From positions 558,001 through 622,000 of the forward strand of contig NZ_CP023049.2 of the NCBI RefSeq assembly GCF_002285635.2: 64,000 nt of DNA, in the 5' to 3' direction. Under the pieces are notes generated by a model, which was not told where the DNA came from, ran no database searches, and saw only the letters and a list, made by a program, of their open reading frames with translations. Position numbers and translations under genes: made by a program. Origin of the DNA: Chryseobacterium piperi. GTDB taxonomy: Bacteria; Bacteroidota; Bacteroidia; Flavobacteriales; Weeksellaceae. Shown in pieces: positions 1 to 8,189 of this stretch (position 1 is its first letter; the number at the start of each line of letters is the position of its first letter).

Positions 1-26
1 CTGTCAGATTCCTGACAGATTTTTTT
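1..26 (+). terminator. Terminator of the gene left of the window
   Basis: A perfect 7-bp stem (CTGTCAG/CTGACAG) with a four-base loop is followed directly by A and a run of seven T. This is a rho-independent terminator on the plus strand, so a gene off the left edge ends just before the window. Confidence 0.7.
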
Positions 27-51
27 ATTATGAAACTCACCCTAAAATCAC

Positions 52-59
52 TATCTTTG
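52..59 (+). promoter_or_regulatory. Bacteroidota-type -7 element for ychF
   Basis: TATCTTTG matches the TAnnTTTG -7 consensus of the Bacteroidota housekeeping sigma factor and lies 29 nt before the ychF start. No clear TTG -33 element is visible at the right distance. Confidence 0.5.
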
Positions 60-88
60 CAGACCTTTAAAAATAAAATAGTTTCATT

Positions 89-1180
89 ATGAAATGTGGA
101 ATCGTAGGATTGCCGAACGTTGGTAAATCAACTCTTTTTAACTGTTTGAGTAATGCGAAAGCTCAATCAGCCAATTATCCTTTCTGTACCATTGAACCTA
201 ACTTAGGGACGGTATCAGTACCGGATCAAAGATTGTTTGAGTTAGAGAAATTAGTAAATCCAGAAAGAGTTTTACCAGCTGTTGTGGAGATCGTAGATAT
301 CGCAGGTTTGGTAAAAGGAGCGAGCAAAGGAGAAGGTTTAGGAAACCAGTTCCTGGCTAATATCCGCGAATGTGAAGCTATTATTCATGTTTTAAGATGT
401 TTTGATAATGGAAATATCATTCACGTTGAAGGATCTGTAGATCCGATGAGAGATAAAGAAATTATCGATATCGAGCTTCAGCTGAAAGATCTTGAAACAG
501 TAGGAAAGGCTGTAGATAAAGCTAAGAAATTTATCAAATCAGGAAAAAAAGAAGATATTCTGACTTTTGAAACACTTCAGAATCTTCAGAAATTTTTAGA
601 GGATGGTAAAAATGCAAGAGAATTTCCTGTGAATGATCTTACCAAACCAATCATTGATGAGGTTCAGTTGTTAACAAAAAAGCCTGTTCTTTACGTATGT
701 AACGTAGATGAAAATTCTATAAAAAATGGAAATGAATGGGTAGCCAAAATTGATGAAATGGCTCAGAAGGAAGGATCTGAAATCGTTGTATTAGCAGCTC
801 AGATTGAAGCTGATATCAATGAATTGGAGACATTTGAAGAAAGAGAGATTTTCCTTGACGAATTAGGTTTGAAAGAACCTGGTGTTAACCGTTTGATCAG
901 AAAAGCTTATGACTTATTAAAACTTCAGACATATTTTACAGCTGGAGTAAAAGAAGTAAGAGCATGGACGATCGGGCAGGGATGGACAGCACCTCAGGCA
1001 GCTGGAGTGATCCATACCGATTTCGAAAAAGGATTTATCCGTGCTGAAGTTATTAAGTATAATGACTATATGACTTACGGTTCTGAAGCTAAGGTAAAAG
1101 AAGCTGGAAAGCTATCTGTAGAAGGAAAGGAATATATCGTTCAGGATGGGGATATCATGCATTTCAGATTTAATGTATAA
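89..1180 (+). CDS. ychF: Redox-regulated ATPase YchF (Obg-related P-loop protein)
   Basis: This is a 363-residue P-loop protein of the TRAFAC/Obg family. The Walker A motif GLPNVGKS is at residues 7-14 and the G3 motif DIAGL at 70-74. Near residue 204 the usual NKxD specificity motif is replaced by NVDE, the feature that makes YchF prefer ATP to GTP. A TGS domain fills the last 85 residues or so, including AWTIGQGWTAPQAAG. Length and domain order match the family exactly. YchF binds ribosomes and is linked to translation and oxidative stress in other bacteria. It is monocistronic here, with its own -7 element and a strong terminator downstream. Confidence 0.97.
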   Translation: MKCGIVGLPNVGKSTLFNCLSNAKAQSANYPFCTIEPNLGTVSVPDQRLFELEKLVNPERVLPAVVEIVDIAGLVKGASKGEGLGNQFLANIRECEAIIHVLRCFDNGNIIHVEGSVDPMRDKEIIDIELQLKDLETVGKAVDKAKKFIKSGKKEDILTFETLQNLQKFLEDGKNAREFPVNDLTKPIIDEVQLLTKKPVLYVCNVDENSIKNGNEWVAKIDEMAQKEGSEIVVLAAQIEADINELETFEEREIFLDELGLKEPGVNRLIRKAYDLLKLQTYFTAGVKEVRAWTIGQGWTAPQAAGVIHTDFEKGFIRAEVIKYNDYMTYGSEAKVKEAGKLSVEGKEYIVQDGDIMHFRFNV

Positions 1181-1204
1181 AGAATATTAAAGTTATAGTA
1201 ATTA

Positions 1205-1238
1205 AAAAACGCTTCCATGAATTTGGAAGCGTTTTTTT
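1205..1238 (+). terminator. Terminator after ychF
   Basis: A 12-bp stem with arms AAAAACGCTTCC and GGAAGCGTTTTT, an eight-base loop and a trailing T run lies 25 nt behind the ychF stop. The A and T runs are symmetric, so it may also end transcription of the minus-strand micropeptide gene at 1274. Confidence 0.85.
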
Positions 1239-1273
1239 ATGTTCAAAAAATTTTGATAACACAATCTTGTTGT

Positions 1274-1435
1274 TTATGGAATCAGTTCCGGACGGCACTG
1301 AGGTTCTGCGCAGCCCATGGAAAAAATTCTGCAGGCATTGGTCTTAGGATCAAGACATTGTTTTAAACCGCCCATAATTACTTTTAATTCTTTTGAATCA
1401 AGCTTTTTTCCTTTTTGTAAATTTTGATTTTTCAT
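1274..1435 (-). CDS. Double-glycine-leader Cys-rich micropeptide 1 (bacteriocin-like)
   Basis: A 53-residue peptide. It begins MKNQNLQKGKKLDSKELK and carries a Gly-Gly motif at residues 22-23 (VIMGG), like the leaders cut by C39-peptidase ABC transporters. The presumed core after GG has four cysteines at 27, 35, 42 and 47. The next minus-strand gene encodes a paralogue with the same leader and exactly the same cysteine spacing. The two differ clearly in nucleotide sequence, so selection at the protein level is likely. NCBI names such proteins in Chryseobacterium bacteriocin-like, from leader similarity only. No transporter, immunity or modification gene lies nearby. The start is the only ATG before the leader. 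Function is not known. Confidence 0.75.
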   Translation of the reverse strand: MKNQNLQKGKKLDSKELKVIMGGLKQCLDPKTNACRIFSMGCAEPQCRPELIP

Positions 1436-1511
1436 TGTAATGATTTTTAATGAGTTAATGAGAATTTGAATTGTGTGAAAGAATATTAATACCTAATGCA
1501 TTTAAAATAAA

Positions 1512-1538
1512 AATCCCACTTTGATAGAAAGCGGGATT
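1512..1538 (-). terminator. Terminator after micropeptide 2
   Basis: An imperfect 11-bp hairpin (AATCCCACTTT with AAAGCGGGATT) followed on the minus strand by TTTTATTTT, 18 nt behind the stop of the upstream micropeptide gene. It makes the two micropeptide genes separate transcription units. Confidence 0.7.
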
Positions 1539-1555
1539 CATAAAAAAATATCAAT

Positions 1556-1711
1556 TTAAGGAATATATCTGCATTGTAATTCAGCACATGTTCTTCCATA
1601 GGCGATGCACTGATTGGTATCCGGATCAATACACATTTGGAGTCCTCCGGTAATAGTTCTCAATTCTTTTTTGTTGAGTTTTTTACCTTTTTGTAGATTT
1701 TGATTATTCAT
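1556..1711 (-). CDS. Double-glycine-leader Cys-rich micropeptide 2 (bacteriocin-like)
   Basis: A 51-residue paralogue of the gene at 1274-1435. The leader begins MNNQNLQKGKKLNKKELR and ends at Gly-Gly (residues 22-23, TITGG). The presumed core has cysteines at 27, 35, 42 and 47, the same C-x7-C-x6-C-x4-C pattern, and shares the C-x-DP-x-TN-x-C motif. It has its own terminator downstream and is divergent from the AraC regulator gene. The paired, diverged copies argue for real small genes rather than chance reading frames. Whether they are secreted peptides, signals or something else cannot be read from the sequence. Confidence 0.75.
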   Translation of the reverse strand: MNNQNLQKGKKLNKKELRTITGGLQMCIDPDTNQCIAYGRTCAELQCRYIP

Positions 1712-1809
1712 GATAATAATTTTAAATGATTAGTTTAAGACGAAGTTATAAAAATAATTCATTGTGTATCGATTTATATTGAAAAATATTCACAAATATC
1801 AATTAATTA

Positions 1810-1844
1810 TTGTATTTAAATAATTATGTAATTTTGTATGTTTG
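1810..1844 (+). promoter_or_regulatory. Promoter of the AraC-family gene
   Basis: TATGTTTG (1837-1844) fits TAnnTTTG. A TTG at 1810-1812 lies 24 nt upstream, one base beyond the usual 17-23. The start codon is 25 nt downstream. Confidence 0.5.
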
Positions 1845-1869
1845 ATTTTTACAAATACTTTAATAAATA

Positions 1870-2808
1870 ATGGAAAAAATATTTCACGCTTCTTTAGAGG
1901 ATTTCTATAAAGAGATGACTGTAAAGTTGGGAAAAGATCTTGAAAGCATTTTTCCCAAAGGACTGCATAAAGATATAGGACACTTTAATGTATTTGATAT
2001 TGCCCAAACTATCGAGAAGGTTAAAGCAACTTCAGAAATGCCTTATAACCGAAGGAAATATTATAAGATAAGTTTAATCAGAGGACGTAACAGGGCAGAA
2101 TATGCAGATAAGGTCATTGCCATACAAAAGAATGCCCTGCTTTTTGCAACTCCTAAGGTCCCTTACCACTGGGTTCCTGAAGATCCTAAGCAATCGGGAA
2201 GTTTTTGTGTATTTACTGAAGATTTTTTCATTAAGGATAAATCACACAACTCTCTTGAAGACCTTCCTATATTTCAGCCGGGAGGTATTCCATTATTTGA
2301 GATTGAAGATGCGTTGGCTGACGAAATAGAAGTACTTTTCCGTAAAATGAAAAATGAAATTGAATCTGATTATATTTTTAAATATGATTTAATAAGGAAT
2401 TACGTTCTGGAACTTATTCATTATGGGCAGAAATTGCAGCCTGCTACCAAATTGTCGACCTCTAATGATGCTTCCTTAAGGGTAGTGTCATTATTCATAG
2501 AACTGTTGGAAAGACAATTTCCGATCGAATCCTATGACCAGAGATTGCAGCTTAAAACAGCAAAAGATTATGCAGGCAGGTTAGCAGTACACGTCAACTA
2601 TTTAAATAAAAAATTAAAAGAAAATACAGGTAAAACAACCACCGAATTTATTGCAGACCGATTGATTCAGGAAGCTAAAATATTATTGAAACAAACTACA
2701 TGGAACGTATCAGAAATATCCTATGCATTAGGGTTTGAGGAGATTGCTCATTTTTCAAATTTCTTCAAAAGAAAAACATCATACAATCCATTACAATTTC
2801 GTTCCTGA
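1870..2808 (+). CDS. AraC-family transcriptional regulator
   Basis: A 312-residue DNA-binding regulator. The last 100 residues or so hold the two helix-turn-helix units of the AraC/XylS family: LAVHVNYLNKKLKENTGKTT is the first recognition region, and VSEISYALGFEEIAHFSNFF then the KRKTSYNPLQFR ending is the second. The N-terminal 200 residues resemble a cupin-like sensing domain, but I do not recognise its ligand. The SDR gene starts 76 nt downstream on the same strand, an arrangement common for a regulator and its target. It may therefore control that gene. No transmembrane segment is visible. Confidence 0.9.
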   Translation: MEKIFHASLEDFYKEMTVKLGKDLESIFPKGLHKDIGHFNVFDIAQTIEKVKATSEMPYNRRKYYKISLIRGRNRAEYADKVIAIQKNALLFATPKVPYHWVPEDPKQSGSFCVFTEDFFIKDKSHNSLEDLPIFQPGGIPLFEIEDALADEIEVLFRKMKNEIESDYIFKYDLIRNYVLELIHYGQKLQPATKLSTSNDASLRVVSLFIELLERQFPIESYDQRLQLKTAKDYAGRLAVHVNYLNKKLKENTGKTTTEFIADRLIQEAKILLKQTTWNVSEISYALGFEEIAHFSNFFKRKTSYNPLQFRS

Positions 2809-2884
2809 TTTGAATTTTGCAAATTTCCGATTGATTGAAGCAAACAGCCAACCTCTTTAATGTTGCAACTTTGTCCTATAAAAA

Positions 2885-3658
2885 ATGACCAAAATGAGTA
2901 CAAAAACAAAAATCGCATTAGTAACCGGTGGAAGTCGTGGAATAGGAAGAAATTCAGCGCTTAAAATTGCTGAAAAAGGTCTGGATATAATAATTACCTA
3001 TAAAAGCAGTAAAGAAGAAGCTGATGAAGTTGTAAAAGAAATACAGGCATTAGGAAGAAAAGCTGCTGCCTTCCAGCTAGACACAAAAGATGTGAAAAGC
3101 TTTGATCCATTTATAGAAAATGTGACTACCCATTTACAGAAAAATACGGGCAGTCCTAATATTGATTATCTGATTAATAATGCGGGTACGGCTTTATATG
3201 CTCCCATTGCAGAAACTACAGAAGAGCAGGTAGATGATATTGTTGATATCCATTTTAAAGGAGTATTCTTTCTTACTCAGAAGTTCTTACCTTTTATCAA
3301 TAATGGTGGCGGGATTGTTAATATTTCATCAGGATTGGCAAGAGTAGCATTGCCGGGTTCTTCAGTGTATGGATCGATAAAGGCAGGTGTTGAGATGCTA
3401 ACCCGGTATATGGCAAAAGAATTAGGTGGCAGAAAGATAAAAGCTAATGTTATTGCACCTGGAGCTATAGAAACAGATTTTGGCGGCGGAAGAACACGCG
3501 ATAATAAAGAAGTGAATGCAATGGTTTCTAATAACACAGCATTAGGGAGAGCCGGACTTCCGGAAGATGTAGGTGGAGTAGTAGCCTTCTTGTGTACCGA
3601 AGATGCTGCATGGATCAGCGGCCAGCGAATAGAGGTTTCAGGAGGAATGATTTTGTAG
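2885..3658 (+). CDS. SDR-family NAD(P)-dependent oxidoreductase
   Basis: A classical short-chain dehydrogenase of 257 residues. The cofactor motif TGGSRGIG is at 14-21, NNAG at 98-101, the catalytic serine region NISSG at 147-150 and the catalytic pair in YGSIK with Tyr162 and Lys166. The C-terminal part reads DAAWISGQRIEVSGGM, typical of FabG-like enzymes. The substrate cannot be told from sequence. A second ATG at 2894 gives MSTKTKIALVTGG, a more usual N-terminus, so the true start may be nine bases later. It lies directly behind the AraC regulator and may be its target. Confidence 0.9.
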   Translation: MTKMSTKTKIALVTGGSRGIGRNSALKIAEKGLDIIITYKSSKEEADEVVKEIQALGRKAAAFQLDTKDVKSFDPFIENVTTHLQKNTGSPNIDYLINNAGTALYAPIAETTEEQVDDIVDIHFKGVFFLTQKFLPFINNGGGIVNISSGLARVALPGSSVYGSIKAGVEMLTRYMAKELGGRKIKANVIAPGAIETDFGGGRTRDNKEVNAMVSNNTALGRAGLPEDVGGVVAFLCTEDAAWISGQRIEVSGGMIL

Positions 3659-3694
3659 AATTAGCTACAAATTCTTATAAAAAGTTTTGAATTG

Positions 3695-3746
3695 ATTCGT
3701 GCATTCGTGGCTTAAAAAAATATGGCTACGAATGCACGAATATTTT
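3695..3746. repeat. Palindromic intergenic element (ATTCGTGCATTCGTGGC)
   Basis: A 17-bp arm at 3695-3711 is repeated in inverted orientation at 3725-3741 with one G-T wobble and a 13-nt loop, followed by ATTTTT. It resembles the interspersed palindromic repeats seen in Flavobacteriia intergenic regions and may also end transcription from the SDR gene. Confidence 0.7.
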
Positions 3747-3883
3747 TATAGGTAGCTATTAGCTGCTTTTTGTTCTTAGTTAAAAAGCGGTGAGCTTATT
3801 CATGGCTAAAAAAGAAGTATCCAGCTTTTGAGACAATTTCTTTATCTTTAAAATATAATAACCTGTGTTTATTCAGATGAGCT

Positions 3884-5350
3884 ATGATTAAAGATATTAT
3901 AAACCAGTTTCCCTATATATTGCCAATCATTGAGATTCTATATCTTTTAGGAATCTTTTTTCTTGCGGTCAGAATTATTATGGATACCAGAAATACCAGT
4001 AAGACTCTGGCTTATCTGCTTCTCATTGTTTTTTTACCCGTTATTGGAATCATTATTTATTTTGTTTTTGGAGTGAATTACCGAAAGAATAAATTCTACA
4101 CATTCAAAATTGAGCGGAATGAAAAGATTTACAATGAGATTCAGAAATATATCAGGGAAACCCACCATAAGACGCTTAAAAACAGAGGTGATGAATTGGA
4201 TTGTTTTGTCTCCACCATTAATTTTCTTTATCATGCAGGGCACTCACCGCTAACGGAAGAAAATCAGGTTGAAGTATTGGTGAATGGAGAAGAGAAGTTT
4301 GCAAAAGTTTTTAAAGTTCTGCAAAAAGCAAAACACCATATTCATCTGGAATATTATATTTATGATAACGACAAAATAGGAAATGAACTGGCTGATATAT
4401 TAATACAAAAAGCCTCAGAAGGTGTTGTTGTGAGATTTCTTTACGATGATCTGGGAAGCGGAAATATTGGTAGAAAGTTATTGAAAAGACTGAAAGAGGG
4501 CGAAGTAGAGTTATCTCCTGTAAATAAAATCACTTTCAGGTTGTTGGCTAACAGAGTTAATTACAGGGATCACCGGAAAATTATTATTGTCGATGGAAAT
4601 GAGGTCTTTACAGGAGGTATTAATGTTTCTGATAAATATATCAACCCAAATCCCAAGCAGTATTGGCGGGATATGCATTTATATATTAAAGGAAACGGGG
4701 CTTTTTATTTTCAATTCCTATTCCTGAGCAACTGGATTTTTGCAACGGAAAAGATTCCGCAGATTTCACAGGATTATTTTAATTATAAACATGATACTCC
4801 CGGCAGTACGATAGTACAGGTGGCAGCCAGTGGACCTGATACCAAACCCTCTATCATGTTGAGCACAGCATCTGCTATTCTTTCGGCTAAAGAAAAAGTA
4901 TATATTGTCACTCCTTATTTCATTCCGGTTGAAACCGTATTGAATGCGATCAAGCAGGCAGCTATTGCCGGTTTGGATGTACGGCTTATGGTTCCCAAAT
5001 CCGGGGATTCGCTGATTGTAAATGCTGCGGCATACTCTTATTATGAGGAACTGCTAGAAAGTAATGTCCGTATTTTCTTTTATAAAAAGGGATTTCTTCA
5101 TGCAAAAACGATGATCGTTGATGATCTTTTAGCTTCTGTTGGGACTGCCAATATGGATGTGAGAAGCCAGGAACTCAATTTCGAAGTGAATACCCTTGTT
5201 TTTGACAAGGTTGTGAATCAGAAACTTCAGGATGTATTTCTTAATGATACAAAGGATTGTGTAGAAGTGGTATTGGATGAATGGAGAAAAAGACCTAAAT
5301 ACAAATCATTTTTTGAACACCTGGCCAGATTGTTTTCTCCACTCATATAG
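3884..5350 (+). CDS. cls: Cardiolipin synthase
   Basis: A 488-residue phospholipase-D-superfamily enzyme that condenses two phosphatidylglycerol molecules into cardiolipin in the inner membrane. Two transmembrane helices are visible at about 12-32 and 43-62. Both HKD motifs are intact: His230-Arg-Lys232 with Asp237 followed by the TGGIN segment, and His406-Ala-Lys408 with Asp413 followed by GTANMD. Length fits the ClsA type (about 480-490). It stands alone on the plus strand and converges on the aminotransferase gene, with only 15 bases between the two stop codons and no room for a separate terminator hairpin. Confidence 0.95.
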   Translation: MIKDIINQFPYILPIIEILYLLGIFFLAVRIIMDTRNTSKTLAYLLLIVFLPVIGIIIYFVFGVNYRKNKFYTFKIERNEKIYNEIQKYIRETHHKTLKNRGDELDCFVSTINFLYHAGHSPLTEENQVEVLVNGEEKFAKVFKVLQKAKHHIHLEYYIYDNDKIGNELADILIQKASEGVVVRFLYDDLGSGNIGRKLLKRLKEGEVELSPVNKITFRLLANRVNYRDHRKIIIVDGNEVFTGGINVSDKYINPNPKQYWRDMHLYIKGNGAFYFQFLFLSNWIFATEKIPQISQDYFNYKHDTPGSTIVQVAASGPDTKPSIMLSTASAILSAKEKVYIVTPYFIPVETVLNAIKQAAIAGLDVRLMVPKSGDSLIVNAAAYSYYEELLESNVRIFFYKKGFLHAKTMIVDDLLASVGTANMDVRSQELNFEVNTLVFDKVVNQKLQDVFLNDTKDCVEVVLDEWRKRPKYKSFFEHLARLFSPLI

Positions 5351-5365
5351 TATTAGTATATATTT

Positions 5366-6514
5366 TTATAATTTGGATAAATTTTCAATTGCTTTTTCCA
5401 GGGTTTCCTCTTTTTTAGCAAAGCATAACCGAATCACATGTTCATTCAGCTTATTTTTATAAAAGGAAGAAAAAGGGACGCTCGCTACCTTATGGGTAAC
5501 TGTTAGTTCATGGGCGAATTCAAAATCATTTTTATCCGATATTTTACTGTATTTAAGCGCCTGGAAATAGGTTCCTTCACAATCGAGGAGTTCAAATGAT
5601 GTGTTTTTGAGCCCTTCTCTTAGAAAATCTCTTTTTTTCTGAAAAAATTCGTTCAAGTGGTTATAATGATCTTCGTTTTTCATGTATTCACCTAATGCAA
5701 GCTGGATAGGAGTATTAACACAAAATACATTGAACTGATGTACCTTTCTGAATTCATCTGTGAGTGCTTTTGGTGCTGCACAATAACCCACCTTCCAGCC
5801 GGTAACATGGAAAAGCTTTCCGAATGAAGCGACAAGAAGGGTTCTTTCTTTCAGCTCAGGATATTTACACAGGCTTAAATGCTGTTTTCCGTCAAATACA
5901 ATATTTTCATACACTTCATCACTAAGAATCAGAATAGGTGTGTCTTTAACAAGTTTAATCAACTCCTGTATATCATTTTCTTTTAAAATTTTTCCGGATG
6001 GGTTGTTGGGGTTGTTCAGGATAATCATTTTTGTCTTATCAGTAACCAATCCTTTAACAGTATTCCAGTCAATATTATAATCGGGAGCTTTCATTTCAAA
6101 ACGCTTGACAATCCCTCCGAAAAGCTCTACGGTAGGCTCGTAACAGTCATAAGCGGGCTCGAAAATAATGACTTCATCATCTTTTTTTATAAAGGTAGCA
6201 ATGGCTGTAAAAATTGCTTGTGTTCCTCCTGCTGTTACTGTAATTTCTGATTCGGGATGATAGATAGCCTGATGGCTGTTTTCAATTTTTCTTGCGATCT
6301 CTTCTTTCAAACTGATTATACCGCCCAACGGCGCATATTGATTAACCCCCTTTTTAATGAAATCTCCTGCATAATCGAGTAACTCTGTATCAGCCATAAA
6401 GTCAGGGAACCCCTGAGATAAATTAATGGCTTGGTTTTCATTGGCCAGTTGAGTCATCTGACTGAAAATGGTAGTTCCAATATCAGAAAGCTTGGAAAGA
6501 GGAAGTTGTATCAT
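5366..6514 (-). CDS. Methionine-type aminotransferase (PLP fold type I)
   Basis: A 382-residue class I/II aminotransferase close to YbdL and kynurenine aminotransferase-like enzymes. Those transfer amino groups from methionine and aromatic amino acids to 2-oxo acids. Visible motifs are NLSQGFPDF near residue 31, the NNPNNPSG segment at 167-174, SDEVYE at 198-203, and the PLP lysine Lys233 in ASFGKLFHVTGWKVGY. The NLSQGFPDF start and the GKLFHVTGWK segment are characteristic of the methionine aminotransferase branch involved in methionine salvage. No salvage genes lie nearby, so the physiological substrate is inferred from the family only. Confidence 0.9.
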   Translation of the reverse strand: MIQLPLSKLSDIGTTIFSQMTQLANENQAINLSQGFPDFMADTELLDYAGDFIKKGVNQYAPLGGIISLKEEIARKIENSHQAIYHPESEITVTAGGTQAIFTAIATFIKKDDEVIIFEPAYDCYEPTVELFGGIVKRFEMKAPDYNIDWNTVKGLVTDKTKMIILNNPNNPSGKILKENDIQELIKLVKDTPILILSDEVYENIVFDGKQHLSLCKYPELKERTLLVASFGKLFHVTGWKVGYCAAPKALTDEFRKVHQFNVFCVNTPIQLALGEYMKNEDHYNHLNEFFQKKRDFLREGLKNTSFELLDCEGTYFQALKYSKISDKNDFEFAHELTVTHKVASVPFSSFYKNKLNEHVIRLCFAKKEETLEKAIENLSKL

Positions 6515-6707
6515 GGAGGTGAATTTTTACGTTTATCGAATTTAATTTATTTTTTACAATCTGAAGATAGAAATAACATAAAAAAGATATTCTAAAAGGG
6601 ATGGTTGTTTTGCTTTTATTTTTTGCAGATTTATTGGATTGCAAATAATGGTCAATGATCTGTTGTTGATTTTGTAACCTTGTCTGCAGTATTATTATAT
6701 AAAAATA

Positions 6708-6737
6708 AATCGCTGAATACTATTCTATTCAGCGATT
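6708..6737 (-). terminator. Terminator after the 6802 lipoprotein gene
   Basis: A perfect 12-bp stem (AATCGCTGAATA and its complement) with a six-base loop. On the minus strand it is followed by TTTATTTTT, 65 nt downstream of the lipoprotein stop. Confidence 0.75.
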
Positions 6738-6801
6738 GGGGTTAGGATTTATAATGTAGTAAACGTACAATTACAATCAAATAATGCTTTCTTTTTATTA
6801 G

Positions 6802-8046
6802 TTATTGTGCATAGAAATTAGCTTCAAACTTATTCCATTCACCCTGTACATATGTATTATTGGTGCCATTATTTACGATAGGTGCTTTTAAAGGCCCCAT
6901 AGATTTATTGTTGGACAGGTTATTGCTTGAAGGGATCAGCGCGTACCACTCATCAGCAAAGGTCATAGGAGCACCGCTCTGTTGATACGTTGTGGCTCCG
7001 TTTAAGTTGCTTACAGGTTTAAAACCGGCATACCAGTCCCGCTCAAAAGTATTCCAGACCGTTGTAATGGTATTAGGAAATAAATACTGTCCTTTATCAA
7101 CAGTTACCCATTGATTGGTGCTTTTTGTGCTGGTTAAATGTTTAGAATAGTCATTGGCTGGCCAGTTGCTCCCGAATGTTCCATTCCAATTATTACCTCC
7201 GGTATTTTTCAAAGCATGCATGTATACTTCGGATTTGCCACTCTTTTCATATCGGTAATGGATATTTACCTGGCGGATGTATATGTTTTTGATAACAGGA
7301 GTAGGATTAATCGGAGTTGTTCCACCGCCCGGACCAAGTACAATCCCGGGGATCAAATCTATGGAAGTAAACGTCCCTAAAGTTGCATATGTTTTAGCTT
7401 CTACCTCGGAGATTTTTATTGGAGAAATTGAAGTAGCAGGGTCTTTATACCATCCCATAACCTGGTCTTCAGCATTGGCTTCATCCTCCAGTTCTGTTCC
7501 CGGGGTAAGGATAAATGAATTGACACCAGGATTGTTGTCAAGATTGTAAATATATAACCCTAGACCATAGTCGATTCCATTTCTGCTCATAATACTCTGG
7601 ATGTTATCGTAATTGGAGAAATCATATGGACAGTTGGGTAGATTTTGAGAAGCCAGTTTTTCATTGATCTGATCCTTTAAGCTCGGAACCATATTGAATA
7701 TCTTTTCGAAAGAAACCGTTTTTTCTCCGGTATTCTTGGCGTAGTTGACCACAATGCTTAGGATATTTTCATCAATCAGGTCTTTTAAAACTTTCCCTAA
7801 AGCATACCGTCCCATATCAATCATTTCATAGTTCTTATCTTCAGGATAGAGATATATCTTCTCTTCCGGAAGATCCAGTTGTCTTGCCTGAAAAAAGGCA
7901 TTTTTTGATACAGTTAGATTCTTTAGTGAAGAATGGTCAAGGTCGCTTTCTAATGTGTTGTCGGTTTGACAAGCGGATAAAAACAACAGAGAACCCGCAA
8001 TGACAGTGGAGTACCCTTTCATTGAGATGTTTGGTTTCGTTTTCAT
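6802..8046 (-). CDS. Secreted lipoprotein of unknown function
   Basis: A lipoprotein signal peptide is evident: a hydrophobic stretch ends in LSAC, so the mature protein starts at the cysteine and is lipid-anchored. I chose the ATG at 8046 (MKTKPNISMKGY) because a longer frame from 8085 begins about 11 nt behind a -7 element, and the ATG at 8022 is also possible. The C-terminal 150 residues are rich in Trp, Tyr and Asn and look like a beta-sandwich (YIRQVNIHYRYEKSGKSEVY; FERDWYAGFKPVSN). I recognise no family and no catalytic motif. The gene lies downstream of the two-component pair on the same strand, 143 nt beyond its end, so it may be a target of that system. Confidence 0.8.
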   Translation of the reverse strand: MKTKPNISMKGYSTVIAGSLLFLSACQTDNTLESDLDHSSLKNLTVSKNAFFQARQLDLPEEKIYLYPEDKNYEMIDMGRYALGKVLKDLIDENILSIVVNYAKNTGEKTVSFEKIFNMVPSLKDQINEKLASQNLPNCPYDFSNYDNIQSIMSRNGIDYGLGLYIYNLDNNPGVNSFILTPGTELEDEANAEDQVMGWYKDPATSISPIKISEVEAKTYATLGTFTSIDLIPGIVLGPGGGTTPINPTPVIKNIYIRQVNIHYRYEKSGKSEVYMHALKNTGGNNWNGTFGSNWPANDYSKHLTSTKSTNQWVTVDKGQYLFPNTITTVWNTFERDWYAGFKPVSNLNGATTYQQSGAPMTFADEWYALIPSSNNLSNNKSMGPLKAPIVNNGTNNTYVQGEWNKFEANFYAQ

Positions 8047-8095
8047 GGTTAAATGATTATGGATTAATAAATTTTTAATATTCATTTTGAATGCT

Positions 8096-8103
8096 CAAAT
8101 ATA
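8096..8103 (-). promoter_or_regulatory. -7 element for the lipoprotein gene
   Basis: On the minus strand the bases read TATATTTG, a match to TAnnTTTG, about 50 nt before the chosen start at 8046. This separate promoter suggests the lipoprotein gene is not only read through from the two-component operon. Confidence 0.4.
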
Positions 8104-8189
8104 TCAGGCGAGTGCCTATTATAATACCATGAAAAAGTAAGTGTAGCATTTTTTCCAATAAGTGTTGTTTAATATCTCATAAGTGTGAT

